Below are positions 18,929-28,556 of a stretch of 64,000 nt of DNA, in pieces. How positions within the stretch are numbered: the stretch's first letter is position 1; each line of letters opens with the position of its first letter. A model generated the notes under the pieces. It saw only the letters and a list, made by a program, of their open reading frames with translations. It had not been told where the DNA came from and did no database searches. The DNA comes from PSRF01 sp051000815 (GTDB taxonomy: Bacteria > Acidobacteriota > Blastocatellia > Pyrinomonadales > Pyrinomonadaceae): NCBI GenBank assembly GCA_051000815.1, contig JBPCNX010000071.1:1-64000 (forward strand). The letters run 5' to 3'. A program made the position numbers and the translations under genes.

Positions 18929-20295
18929 ATGACGAATCCCTCTTTCAACGCTGCCGTAACCGAGCTTAGTCTCAGATTTTCTGGTCAACTGCTGCAGTCA
19001 CTGACGCGGCATATGAGGAAGCTCGCAGAGTCCATAACGGTCTAATTAACAAACGTCCTTTGCTGATTGCGCGCTGCCATGGCGTCGCTGACGTAGTCGA
19101 TGCGTTAAAGCTGGCGCGAACGCTGAATCTGGAGGTCGCCGTTCGAGGTGGTGGTCATAATGTCGCCGGGCGCGCAACCCTCGATGATGGACTGATGATT
19201 GACTTGATGCCGATGAAAGGCATCCATGTGAATCCCCGAGCCAAAACCGCGCGGGCTCAAGGTGGTGTGACCTGGGCGGAGCTAAATCGAGAAACACAAC
19301 TGCACGGCCTGGCTGTCACTGGAGGTGTGGTGTCTTCGACAGGGATCGCAGGACTTACACTCGGCGGCGGCCTGGGCTGGCTCATGGGAAAGTACGGGCT
19401 GGCACTGGACAATCTTCGATCTGTTGAAGTTGTTACGGCCGAAGGCGAGGTGTTGCAGGTAAGTGAAGAGCAGCATCCGGATCTGTTCTGGGCAGTTCGA
19501 GGCGGAGGAGGAAACTTCGGCATAGCGACCTCATTCGAATATCAGCTTCATCCAGTTGGGCCGATGGTTACGGGCGGGCTGATAGCGCATTCGTTTGAGA
19601 GCGCGCGCGACTTGCTCCGATTCTTCCGCGAAACTACGGCATCACTTCCCGATGAGCTTACCGTATTCGGCGGACTCATCCATTCTCCTGATGGAGCAAA
19701 GCTATCGGCAATGGTAGTCGGGCATTGTGGTTCGCTTGAAGATGGTGAAAAGGCGATGCGCCCGCTAAAGGAGTATGGCACGCCGCTGCTGGATACGATT
19801 GGGCCAATCCCCTACAGTCAACTCAACAGCATGCTCGACGCCGGATACCCAAAGGGCGCGCTCAACTATTGGAAGTCGAGTTTCCTGCGCGAACTGAACG
19901 ACGAGGCTATTGACATGATCGTTGACTGTTTTGGTAAATGTCCTACCCCGATGGGCCAGATGCTGATGGAGCATTTTCATGGTGCCGCAACGCGCGTTGG
20001 CGCCAGCGACACGGCGTTCCCTCATCGTGCAGAAGGCTACAACCTTTTGGTATTGTCGCAATGGATGAAGCCGGAAGAGAACGATCAGTGCACTGTTTGG
20101 GCGCGACAAACCTATGGGCAGATGGAGCCGTTTGTCGGTCCCGGACGCTATGTGAATTATCTGGGTGATGACGAGCCGGGTGATCCGGCCATCGCCGCGT
20201 ATGGTCTTAACTACGAGAGGCTTCAGAAGGTTAAGACGAACTATGACCCGACCAACTTCTTCCATATGAACCAAAACATTCGGCCGCTGTCGTGA
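18929..20295 (+). pseudogene. FAD-linked oxidoreductase (BBE family), 5' frameshift
   Basis: A PCMH-type flavoprotein of the berberine-bridge/6-hydroxynicotine oxidase family. RGGGHNVAGRATLDDG carries the flavin-linking histidine, and GLTLGGGLGWLMGKYGL and DLFWAVRGGGGNFGI are typical. The C-terminal BBE segment is VNYLGDDE...YERLQKVKTNYDPTNFFHMNQNI. The long frame opens only at a TTG (19060). An ATG at 18929 with AAGGAG upstream encodes the expected N-terminus (ELSLRFSGQLLQ), and the missing link (VTDAAYEEARRVHNGLINKR) is in the downstream frame, placing a one-base shift at about 18990-18997. If this is an assembly error the gene is intact at about 455 aa. The substrate is unknown. Confidence 0.78.
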
Positions 20296-20371
20296 AGTTG
20301 ACTACGACCACAGCTCATTCGAAATGACCGCTTGCGCGTCGGAGTTGTCACTCCAGCCGCCACTTCTTGCT

Positions 20372-21792
20372 TTATCTGATCCCCACTAAGCCCTGCACCG
20401 ATTGGATCAACTTCTCTGAGTCGTAGCCAACGCCGTCTTTGAAAACGATCTCGACGTTTTCGATGTCGGTAATCTTCGCGGCGGGGTTTCCTTTGACGAT
20501 CATTAAGTCGGCTTGCTTGCCGACGGCGATGGAGCCGATGCGTGCGTCTTCGCCGAGAAACTTCGCGCCGTTGAAGCTTGCTATTTTTATTGCCTCCACA
20601 GGAGTGAAGCCCGCTTCGACTAGCAATTCGACTTCACGCAGGTCGCCGAAGCCGGCGACGATGCCGCCGTTCCCGGTGGGATCGAGACCAGCGATTAGCA
20701 AACCACCAGCAGTGACGAAGGCGCGTTCGAAATCCATCGACTTGCGCACGAGCGCAGGCGTGGGTGAATCAGCCGCTATTCGTGAGCGCGCCGTCAGGAA
20801 CGCACGCGCGCGTCGGTGTTCATTACATTAAGCACACGCGGATTCAGAACCGCGGCGGCCGCCCCAATGCCGGTTTGCGTTAATGGCGCTCCCGCTTCAA
20901 AGACGGGCAACGTCGACGTGATTGCCACATTCTTGGCGACGAGTGTGCGAATCGTTTCCTTCGCCGCTTCGCTGTTGAGGTCAAGCTGGCGAAGGCTGAC
21001 GCCTACGCCGCCAGGGCACTTGTCTGGTTGTTTGTTGGGAACGAATTCCGAATCGGCAAGCAAGCCATGCTCGAGGTTGTTGATGCCGAGGTCCGCCGCT
21101 TCGCGATAACCGATCGAGCAAAGATGTCCGGTGACTTTCAGCCCGCGCTTGTGCGCTTCCTCTACCACAGCGCGCAACTCCGCGCGCGTAATGTTCATAT
21201 AAACCTTGAAAGACGTCGCTCCCTGATCAGCCCAGAAGTTCACCATGCGACGTGCGTCGTCCGGCCCGGTCAGTTCATGCATCACGGGCGTGAAAGCGCC
21301 AGCGCCTTCCAGATACGGCGCGGTAATGTGCATCTTCGGACCAATCATCTTCCCGCTGTCGATGAGTCTTTTGATTTCCAAGTCGGTGTAGGGAGCGACG
21401 CTGCCGGTCGTTCGAATCGTGGTGACGCCGAGCGCGAGATATAGACGCGGAAAACTTGTTCCCATGTTCGAGTACATCGGCGGCGAGCCGCCCATGGGGA
21501 AGAACAGATGGTTGTGCATGCCCACCAGGCCCGGCAGGACTGAATAGCCTTTGAGATCGAGAACCTGGGCGTTGGCTGGGATCTTCGTGTTAGATCCTAT
21601 TGCCTGAATCTTTCCACCTGCGATGACGATCGTCTGGTCTTCAACAGGCGCAGCGCCGGTCCCGTCAATGACGCGCACATGTGTGAGAGCAATGACCGGG
21701 CCTTCGACTCGGATAAATTGCTGACGATCTGTTTGCGAGAGAGGGTTGATGCAGGCGGCTAAGACTAAAAGGAAGGCGGTTGTGATTTTCAT
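20372..21792 (-). pseudogene. Exported amidohydrolase (imidazolonepropionase-like), frameshifted
   Basis: The N-terminal part (from 21792) has a signal peptide (FLLVLAACINPLS), VRVIDGTGAAPVEDQTI, the metal motif GLVGMHNHLF, FKVYMNIT with the bridging lysine, and GHLCSIGYREAADLGINNLEHG. It stops at about 20794. The C-terminal part (to 20372) continues in another frame with GLLIAGLDPTGNGGIVAGF, EAIKIASFNGAKFLG and IGSIAVGKQADLMIVKGNP. The break lies in a GCGCGCG run. Removing one CG restores the frame through AFLTARSRIAADSPTPALVRK. This is typical of slippage or assembly error. The family hydrolyses cyclic amides or dipeptides; the substrate here is unknown. Confidence 0.82.
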
Positions 21793-21804
21793 GGGGTTAT
21801 CTTA

Positions 21805-21995
21805 GTCCAATGTCCAAGGTCCAAAGTCTGTGTTTTTAGTGCTTGCTACGCCTAAAACGAATTCTTAGACCCGGTCGCTATCCCGAAATGTCGGGATACT
21901 GACCTCACTTCCAGTCATGACTTTGGACATTGGACGTTGGACTTTGGACATTTTGGAATTGCGGGGGCAGGCCCCCTTCCTTACCTGCGAATTTT
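21805..21995. repeat. GTCCAAN-word inverted repeat enclosing a second palindrome
   Basis: Outer arms: 21807-21830 (GTCCAAT, GTCCAAG, GTCCAAAGTC) and 21918-21955 (GACTTTGGACATTGGAC and further words), reverse complements. Inside lies CTATCCCGAAATGTCGGGATACTGACCTCA, part of the GTCAGTACC family seen at 28344 and 51751. Just outside, GCGGGGGCAGGCCCCC with CTTCCTTACCTGCGAATT resembles the inner element at 29190-29297. Confidence 0.75.
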
Positions 21996-22015
21996 CCTTC
22001 CTGACTCAGTAAAAC

Positions 22016-24367
22016 CTATTTCGCTGGCAACTCAAACAAACTCGCGTTGACGGGAACGTTATGCTTTATCTCGGTGACGGTGAAATTCAAACTTACACCT
22101 TGAGAACTTTGGCTAATCCGGAATGGATATTTAATACCATCAACCGCTCGCCAGTCGTCCAGATAAATCTCAACCGGCACTGCAACCTTTCCTACCATCC
22201 GCACCCCATTCATCCGCACTGGAAGGTATGTCTGAGCGTCCAGGTACAGTTTTTCCGCGCTGCCAGAACGAGGCTGTAACTCGAGGACGTAAACTTCTCG
22301 ATAGCCAATTTTGCTCTTGCCGAGAAGAGATACTTTCGTAAAGTTTTGCTTGAGATTGAGCGGGCTGTAGAAGTCGCCGTCACGCCGCAACGCCTCGAGC
22401 TCAGCTCCTTTTGACAGTTCGATCCCGCGTTCACTTTGGCTCCAACCAGTACGCCCGTTGTAACCGACCTTTACGAGTCCCAGTGGATGCGCGTCCATGA
22501 CAGAGAGCATCTTGTTAGGAGCCTGGGCGTAAATCTCGAAACTGCCCCCGCGACTGACACCCACCACGTCAAGCGTCCCCTTTATAACGCGACTATTAGG
22601 AGTCTTAATCGCATCGGCACCACCCAATGCCTTCAAATAACGCGCGAGCACTTCATCCAGCGCCGGCAGGGATTCAGATTGTTCGATCGTGCGGCCGTCG
22701 CGGATTGCCGCCCCGCTGTTATCTCCCCCCGTGCCTCCCATAATCATCCGCGATGATCCCGATGGAACCGGTTCGGCAGTGATCGTGCTACCAAGACTCG
22801 CAGTGTTTCTAGAGTCTGCGGAGCTTCGCGAAGCGGTCGCACCCGCCTGGTTCAATGAATTCAGGAGACTCTGTGCCTCGCCGCGCACCGCCGGGTCACT
22901 GTTCGTGGTTAGAGGTTCCAGGATGGAACGGGCTTCTCCAGCATTCCCCCTTCTCACATAGGCATGGGCGAGCAGGAGCGAGTAACCCGCCCTCGATGGT
23001 TCCAGTTGCCGGGCCTTCTGCGCCATTGCCACTGCTTCGTCAAGGTTTTTATCCGATACCAGATCTACGAGTGCGAGCAAGTAATACGCTGGAGCAAACT
23101 GAGGCGCTAACTTGATCGATCGCATCAGTTGGTCACGCATAACCGCGACGTTCTCACGCGGGTACTCACTGATCTGGCCGGTCGCAGAGACGCCTTCGCG
23201 ACTGAGCACATAAGCGTAGAGATAATGAATCTGGTAGTTTTGCGGCGCGAGCGTCGCCCGCTGTAAATATTTTTTGGCCTCTGCATAACGTCGCTGATGT
23301 GTGTAGAGCTGACCCAGTGAAGCGTATGTGGGAATGAAGCTTGGTTCCACTGCGATCGCTTGTTTGAAGTAAACCTCCGCGTCGCCTGGGCGGTTGATGT
23401 GCAGCAGCAAATCACCCAGATAGTAGTTTGCTTCTCCGTCGGAGAGTGCTGAACGCTGCGTCGCTGTGTAGTAAGCGTACGTTTGAGGGTTGTCGCCGCT
23501 GGCCATACGCTGCGCGGGAAATTCTCCGCGCCGCACATAGTCTCGAAATTCTTTCTCGAGGATCTCGATGCTTGTGCCGAAAGAACTCTCGAGGGCTTTT
23601 TCGGAAGTCTCCCCACGGGATACGTTATGCAAAAACTGCTTGAATTGCTGCTGACGCCCGCCGTGTGCACCCAACATGAGATAGTGGACAAAGGCCCATG
23701 ACTGGCCATAAAAGACGCCGCTCTTATCCTGTTCATTGTAATGAGGAGACCTGGTATCGATGGCAAACAAGGTGGTTAAGGGCAACAATTCCTGGCTTCT
23801 CAAAACATGAACATAAGGAAAAATCGGTGCTCCCAGTAATGCCTCTCCGCGCGAAAACTGCAGCGAGCCATAAAGTTCCGCCATTCCTTCGTTGAGCCAT
23901 AGAGGAGCACTCGGCAAATTATCTTTAAGATGGAGGTGAACATACTCATGAAATGCCGTCTCGTAAGGAACGCGCTCACCTGGATCCAGTGAGATGGCTA
24001 TGTAATTAACGTCTTCTCCAGACTGGAAGTAACCGGATACATTCGCCGGCCGACTCTGGTAGAGCGGTTTGAAGGGGATAAAGGAGGCGTCGTCACGAAA
24101 GACGATCACGGTTGTTGGCGCCGATGAATCGAAAACAGAACGCGATACGAGCCGCGCGAAAGCCCCGTGAAAAAACTCGAGCCACACTGCCACCTGTTGC
24201 AGAGTCTCCGCGTCTGCATTGCCAATGACAAAAAGGTTGTTTGTGCGAACGCTGCGCCAGGCGCCCTTCGCCTGTGCAAGAGTGGCGGAAGATGGCAATT
24301 CAGCCCGTATGGGACTGCCCGGGAAAACGATGAGGAGGGCTAACAGAAACGAAATACAAAACTTCAT
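22016..24367 (-). CDS. Exported TPR-containing gluzincin-like metallopeptidase (DUF1570 type)
   Basis: The start at 24367 (MKFCISFLLALLIVFPGSPIRA) gives a clear signal peptide; the open frame reaches further upstream but reads through hairpin repeats. FHEYVHLHLKD (about residue 140) with WLNEGMAELYG about 20 residues later is a HExxH...E zinc site. TPR units occupy about 320-510, followed by a Ser/Gly-rich linker. The last 200 residues (LPALDEVLARYLKALGGADAI...) resemble a LolA-like outer-membrane lipoprotein-carrier fold. It probably acts in the periplasm or on the outer membrane. The combination is frequent in Acidobacteriota and its substrate is unknown. Confidence 0.82.
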   Translation of the reverse strand: MKFCISFLLALLIVFPGSPIRAELPSSATLAQAKGAWRSVRTNNLFVIGNADAETLQQVAVWLEFFHGAFARLVSRSVFDSSAPTTVIVFRDDASFIPFKPLYQSRPANVSGYFQSGEDVNYIAISLDPGERVPYETAFHEYVHLHLKDNLPSAPLWLNEGMAELYGSLQFSRGEALLGAPIFPYVHVLRSQELLPLTTLFAIDTRSPHYNEQDKSGVFYGQSWAFVHYLMLGAHGGRQQQFKQFLHNVSRGETSEKALESSFGTSIEILEKEFRDYVRRGEFPAQRMASGDNPQTYAYYTATQRSALSDGEANYYLGDLLLHINRPGDAEVYFKQAIAVEPSFIPTYASLGQLYTHQRRYAEAKKYLQRATLAPQNYQIHYLYAYVLSREGVSATGQISEYPRENVAVMRDQLMRSIKLAPQFAPAYYLLALVDLVSDKNLDEAVAMAQKARQLEPSRAGYSLLLAHAYVRRGNAGEARSILEPLTTNSDPAVRGEAQSLLNSLNQAGATASRSSADSRNTASLGSTITAEPVPSGSSRMIMGGTGGDNSGAAIRDGRTIEQSESLPALDEVLARYLKALGGADAIKTPNSRVIKGTLDVVGVSRGGSFEIYAQAPNKMLSVMDAHPLGLVKVGYNGRTGWSQSERGIELSKGAELEALRRDGDFYSPLNLKQNFTKVSLLGKSKIGYREVYVLELQPRSGSAEKLYLDAQTYLPVRMNGVRMVGKVAVPVEIYLDDWRAVDGIKYPFRISQSSQGVSLNFTVTEIKHNVPVNASLFELPAK

Positions 24368-24414
24368 AAGGACTTTCCAGGTTGTGAGAAGAGCAATCCG
24401 CAGTCCGCGGCTTG

Positions 24415-24716
24415 CCACGTCCAGTGCGGTAAGCCTTTTGGCTTACCGTTCAGGCATCTTTCGAATTCACGAGGCTCAGCCTCGCGACGAATTGTGGGGT
24501 GGAATGAGCCGGTGAGGCAAGCCTCACCGCACTGGTTGGGCGAACTGTTGCGCTATCCACCCGCTCTCGCCTCATTACTCGAGAACGGCTTTGCCGCTTC
24601 GCAGTGCGGTAAGCCTTGGGCTTACCGTGAAGCTTCTCTCTTAAATTCGCGAGGCTCAGCCTCGCGAAACAACAAGGGAGGCGAACAGGTAGGCCAGCCT
24701 CACCGCACTAGGAGGG
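24415..24716. repeat. Tandem pair of hairpin clusters (GCGGTAAGCC...GGCTTACCG)
   Basis: Two consecutive copies of a three-hairpin module, at about 24430-24530 and 24601-24711. The hairpins are GCGGTAAGCC/GGCTTACCG, CGAGGCTCAGCCTCG and a GTGAGGC/GCCTCAC pair, always in that order. The module occupies the upstream region shared by the divergent metallopeptidase and glycosylase genes. No gene is supported here. Confidence 0.75.
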
Positions 24717-24839
24717 GCAAGCCGCTCAGAAGTGCCCTAAGGCTTTTCATGTTGTCCCCTGGGGGCGTGTTCGAGTCTCTACCGGCAGCTGCAACGTCGC
24801 CCGAGTATCGCGTATCGTAGATTCTCTGTCATTTTGCTT

Positions 24840-25760
24840 ATGCCTGAACTTCCAGACATCGTCGTTTATCTCGAGGCTCTGGATCAGCGCATTCTCGGGC
24901 AAGCACTCGTACGGGTGACGCTCGGTTCACCTTTTTTGTTGCGCAGTGCGAATCCGCCGCTCGCCTCAGTCGAAAATAAAAAAGTCGTCGAGTTGCGACG
25001 CCTGGGCAAGCGCATCTGCATTGGCTTTGAAAAAGATCTCTGGCTCGTTCTCCATCTCATGATTGCGGGACGCCTCCACTGGAAAGAAGTAACTCAGCGC
25101 ACCAGGCGGCTTCCGGGCAAACTTCCCAACAAGCGCAACCTGGCGATTTTCGAGTTCACAAACGGAACTTTGACCCTCACGGAAGCTGGTACGCAGCGGC
25201 GTGCTTCCCTGCATCTTGTAGAGGGTGAGGCTGGTCTTCAGCATCTTGATCCGGGTGGTCTGGAGGTTTTTGAAACCGACCTCGAAGGATTCACAGAAAC
25301 GCTCCAGTTAGCGAATCACACGTTGAAGCGTGCGCTCACCGACCCGAGACTATTTAGCGGAATCGGTAATGCCTATTCCGATGAAATTCTTTGGCATGCG
25401 CAGCTTTCACCCGTCGCCTTGACGCAAAAGTTGACGACTGATCAGATTGAACGCCTGTTCAATTCCACGCGAGCGACGCTGACGGAATGGGTAGAGTTGC
25501 TGCGTGCGGATGCGTATGGCGGGTTTCCGGAAAAGGTCACAGCCTTCCGTGCGGAGATGGCCGTGCACGGCAAGTATCTTGAAGCTTGCCCACGCTGTGG
25601 CAGTAAGATTCGTCGCATCCGATATGCTGCGAATGAAACCAATTACTGTCCGGGTTGCCAGACCGGAGGAAAACTATTGGCCGATCGCGCGCTCTCGCGG
25701 CTGCTGCGGTCGGATTGGCCGCGCACGCCGGATGAGTTCGAGGGGCTTACAACTGCTTAG
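24840..25760 (+). CDS. Formamidopyrimidine-DNA glycosylase/endonuclease VIII family protein
   Basis: A base-excision repair glycosylase/AP lyase of the Fpg/Nei family. I choose the ATG at 24840 because the mature protein must begin MPEL with Pro2 as the Schiff-base nucleophile and Glu3 catalytic; the frame could also open two codons earlier at a TTG. The H2TH region (NHTLKRALTDPRLFSGIGNAYSDEI) and a C-terminal four-cysteine zinc finger (CPRCGSKIRRI...YCPGC) are present. Length (306 aa) is slightly above the E. coli proteins because of an extra tail. Divergence from standard MutM leaves the lesion preference open. Confidence 0.9.
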   Translation: MPELPDIVVYLEALDQRILGQALVRVTLGSPFLLRSANPPLASVENKKVVELRRLGKRICIGFEKDLWLVLHLMIAGRLHWKEVTQRTRRLPGKLPNKRNLAIFEFTNGTLTLTEAGTQRRASLHLVEGEAGLQHLDPGGLEVFETDLEGFTETLQLANHTLKRALTDPRLFSGIGNAYSDEILWHAQLSPVALTQKLTTDQIERLFNSTRATLTEWVELLRADAYGGFPEKVTAFRAEMAVHGKYLEACPRCGSKIRRIRYAANETNYCPGCQTGGKLLADRALSRLLRSDWPRTPDEFEGLTTA

Positions 25761-25879
25761 CAATGTTGAGTAGAAAATGTAATCGCCAAGTGCTCATTTG
25801 GTACTTGGTTTGCGATAAATTTGCCACAAAAAGGGCACTTAAGTCCTCGAAGTAACTTCCGGTAGGAGGTAGATCAGGT

Positions 25880-26074
25880 TTGGCCAGGTACGGAAAGAAA
25901 GCAGGCGAGAAAGTGGAAAAGGCGATGCACGAACGGAGGAGGGGCATCTTAAAAAGCGGCCGCTCCGGTAAGAAAGTAACCAGCAAGAAACAGGCAATCG
26001 CGATCGGGCTTTCGCAAGCGCGCGAGACCGGCGCGAAGGTGCCGCACAAGAAGTCTGTATCTAAAAGGAAGTAG
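25880..26074 (+). CDS. Small basic protein, DUF6496-like
   Basis: A 64 aa lysine/arginine-rich protein (MARYGKKAGEKVEKAMHE..., SGRSGKKVTSKKQAIAIGLS) matching the widespread short DUF6496 family of unknown function. It starts with TTG at 25880, decided by TAGGAGGT 9-10 bases upstream and by the family N-terminus M-A-R/K-Y-G-K-K. The charge suggests nucleic-acid association, which is a guess. Confidence 0.75.
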   Translation: MARYGKKAGEKVEKAMHERRRGILKSGRSGKKVTSKKQAIAIGLSQARETGAKVPHKKSVSKRK

Positions 26075-26134
26075 GGCTTGCTGCAAATCGCCATCTCCCC
26101 AAGTGGTCTTCCGCTTTAAATCGAAGGAGAAGTA

Positions 26135-26716
26135 ATGAAGAGAACATTTGCGAAGTTGTTGTTTGGGTTGTGTTGCGTTGCCCTGTTTCAGCCGGTAACC
26201 GAAGCAGTGGCTCAACGCCAGCGCGTGAACGGAACAGTAGTTAGCCTTGGCGGCAGGCTGGGTGGACGCACTCGCCCATTTAGCTTGATCATCAACAGCT
26301 ATACACCGGTGAATCAAGTGCGCGAATTGAATGATGCCCTTGCACGCGGAGGACAGGATGAGTTGTTGCGCGTGCTGAACGGAATGGACGCAGGCCGAAT
26401 TCAAATCGGCACGGGTGTCGGTGTTCGTGCTAACGCGATCATCGCCGATCCCTGGGGAGAGGGCGGCACAAAACTAACTGTCTTGTATGAACGCAATCTC
26501 AGTTTTGCTGAACTGCGTTACGGCTCTAGATCCCAGGACTATCGCGTCGGTTATGCTGAGATCTTTCTCGATCGAGAGGGAAAAGGTCAGGGAACACTAA
26601 TCGCGGCAGCTAAAGTGCGATTGCGAGACGGCAACACCTGGGAGGTTGAAGACTTCGGCGTGTATCCGTCGCGGTTAATGGGTCTGCGTGCAAGTGGACG
26701 AGTAATCTCCCGATAG
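26135..26716 (+). CDS. Hypothetical exported protein
   Basis: A 193 aa protein with a signal peptide (MKRTFAKLLFGLCCVALFQPVTEAVAQ) and a good AAGGAGAAG ribosome-binding site. The mature part has a predicted beta-rich region (INSYTPVNQVRELNDALARGG, LIAAAKVRLRDG). I do not recognise the family. It is probably periplasmic. Its position after the DUF6496 gene on the same strand may mean co-transcription. Confidence 0.7.
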   Translation: MKRTFAKLLFGLCCVALFQPVTEAVAQRQRVNGTVVSLGGRLGGRTRPFSLIINSYTPVNQVRELNDALARGGQDELLRVLNGMDAGRIQIGTGVGVRANAIIADPWGEGGTKLTVLYERNLSFAELRYGSRSQDYRVGYAEIFLDREGKGQGTLIAAAKVRLRDGNTWEVEDFGVYPSRLMGLRASGRVISR

Positions 26717-26726
26717 GGGTCCAAGT

Positions 26727-26915
26727 TAGTAACCGTGGGCTTGCCTTTCGCGATGCCTACGGAAATGCTTCACGCTGAAAGCGTGAAAGTTAATAGCCGT
26801 GGGGCAACGCCCACGGACACGAGGCGAACATCGTTCGTGACCCTGAAAGCAACCCTTTCCGGGTCGGAATGTGTTTTGTGTGTTATGTTCCGGGTGCGTT
26901 GCCCCCGGATACTAA
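26727..26915. repeat. Hairpin cluster (TTCACGCTGAAAGCGTGAA, CCGTGGGGCAACGCCCACGG)
   Basis: Successive hairpins: CCGTGGGCTTGCC..., TTCACGCTGAAAGCGTGAA, CCGTGGGGCAACGCCCACGG, CCCTGAAAG...CCCTTTCCGGG and CCGGGTGCGTTGCCCCCGG. The second and third, in this order, also occur at about 18600-18660 in diverged form. It sits between two convergent genes. Confidence 0.7.
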
Positions 26916-26926
26916 CTTGAGTTCCT

Positions 26927-27247
26927 TCACTCCCGAGGTTGCTGCAGCAGCAGTTCGATGCGATGGCGTAGAGCGAGAACTTTCCCTCGAACGTGATTCG
27001 ATTGAATGGGGCCGAACCCAAAGTTTGTGCCTCCAATCCTGATGTGGCTCATTCCTGGATCGCCGTGGTCGATAATCAGGCTAATCGTCACCGGCCACGT
27101 AAATCCAAACTGGAAGCTTTCGGCACCGGTAAAGCCATATCCTAAATCCCTCATCGGCAGACCGAGCGAGGTGATAGCGTTTCGGCAGATCGCTTTCGCC
27201 TGCTCTGGCGGAACGGGGATCTGAAAGGATTCTTCGTGACGTGACAT
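26927..27247 (-). CDS. Hypothetical protein, 106 aa
   Basis: A soluble small protein (MSRHEESFQIPVPPEQAKAI..., FGFTWPVTISLIIDHG). It has no signal peptide or membrane segment. The layout of predicted strands and helices is reminiscent of small START-like or DUF1499-like folds, but I cannot assign a family. It lies immediately downstream of the CvpA-CAP gene on the same strand. Confidence 0.6.
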   Translation of the reverse strand: MSRHEESFQIPVPPEQAKAICRNAITSLGLPMRDLGYGFTGAESFQFGFTWPVTISLIIDHGDPGMSHIRIGGTNFGFGPIQSNHVRGKVLALRHRIELLLQQPRE

Positions 27248-27258
27248 GGTTCGATGTG

Positions 27259-28217
27259 CTAATTGCGAAAATTCTGCGTGACCATCAGGCCACGAACGCC
27301 TCCATCCATGATGCCAATGCCTACGCGGCCGAAATCCTTTGTCAGAATATTTGCACGGTGGCCCGGTGAGTTCATCAGTCCGTTATGTGCAACCTGCACT
27401 GTCGGCGCAAGGGCGAGATTTCTCCGGCGGTAATAAAACTCACGTTGCCCTGGCGCATCCGCCAAAATGGATCGTGACCTTCCGGGGTGTCGTGAGCGAA
27501 GTAGCCACGAGCGAACATGTCAGCCGAGTGGCGCCGCGCTACTGTCGTTAGTTCCGGATCCGGTGCAAGCGGCTTCAGCCCCTTTGCCACTCTTTCCTTG
27601 TTCAGAAGTTCCAACATCCTCGTTTCCAACTCGGGTCGGGGGCGCGTGTTAGCAACCTTGTAAGGCAAAGTGACGCGTTCATGCGAATCGGGTTGGACTG
27701 TAAGAAGATTCAGAGTCTCCGCGACTGCTTCGGCAAACACCGGATGGAGTGCCGTTTCCAGGCGTTGAGCGTAAACGGCGAGACGATTGACAAGGGCACT
27801 TTCACGCGCGCGTTCCTGCAGCGCTCCGCTGAAGGGAACGGCAAGCAACAGGGCCGAGGCGAGCGCGGCGGTAATTAGACCGCTTAGTACACCGGGAAGG
27901 ATTCCCAACAAGCGATTGACTCTACGTTCGTGGATATCTTTCGGCAGACGCCGGAACAGGGCGTAACCCAGAAGTTGGAACACCATTCCCACCACAAAGG
28001 CAATCAGGAGGAACGCCAACGGCTGGTCCCAAATTTCCGACCAGACATCGATATGCTCACCCAGCCACTTTGCTACCGGCTGATAAAAACGCAGTGCCGC
28101 GACGATGACCAGTATCCATCCAAGAAGGTCCAGCAGGCCGAGGAGGAAGCCCCGGCGCAAACCATAGAGCATGCTCAGGATTACGAGTCCGATTAGCAGG
28201 AGGTCGACAAGGTTCAC
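27259..28217 (-). pseudogene. CvpA-CAP fusion membrane protein, frameshifted in the CAP domain
   Basis: The N-terminus from a GTG at 28217 (VNLVDLLLIGLVILSMLYGLRRG) is a CvpA domain with four membrane segments (about 1-165). It is followed by a CAP/SCP domain (LETRMLELLNKERVAKGL, RRHSADMFARGYFAHDTPEG, NSPGHRANIL). The CAP domain is split: the frame from upstream runs off after SFITAGE, and LALAPTVQVAHNGLMNSPGHRANIL continues in another frame to 27259. Adding one base to the AAA at 27419-27421 (coding strand) restores GENLALAP, so a homopolymer error is likely. Upstream extension of the frame reads through the GATTGCC repeat (NRQSAIG heptads). The fusion suggests an envelope-facing CAP module tethered by CvpA. 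Confidence 0.8.
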
Positions 28218-28284
28218 GGAAGACAGAGTAACAAAGAAACGTGTTTCCGGGGGAACAGAACTGTTTGACTGGCCTGGATGGATT

Positions 28285-28548
<264 letters not shown>

Positions 28549-28556
28549 AAAGCCGC

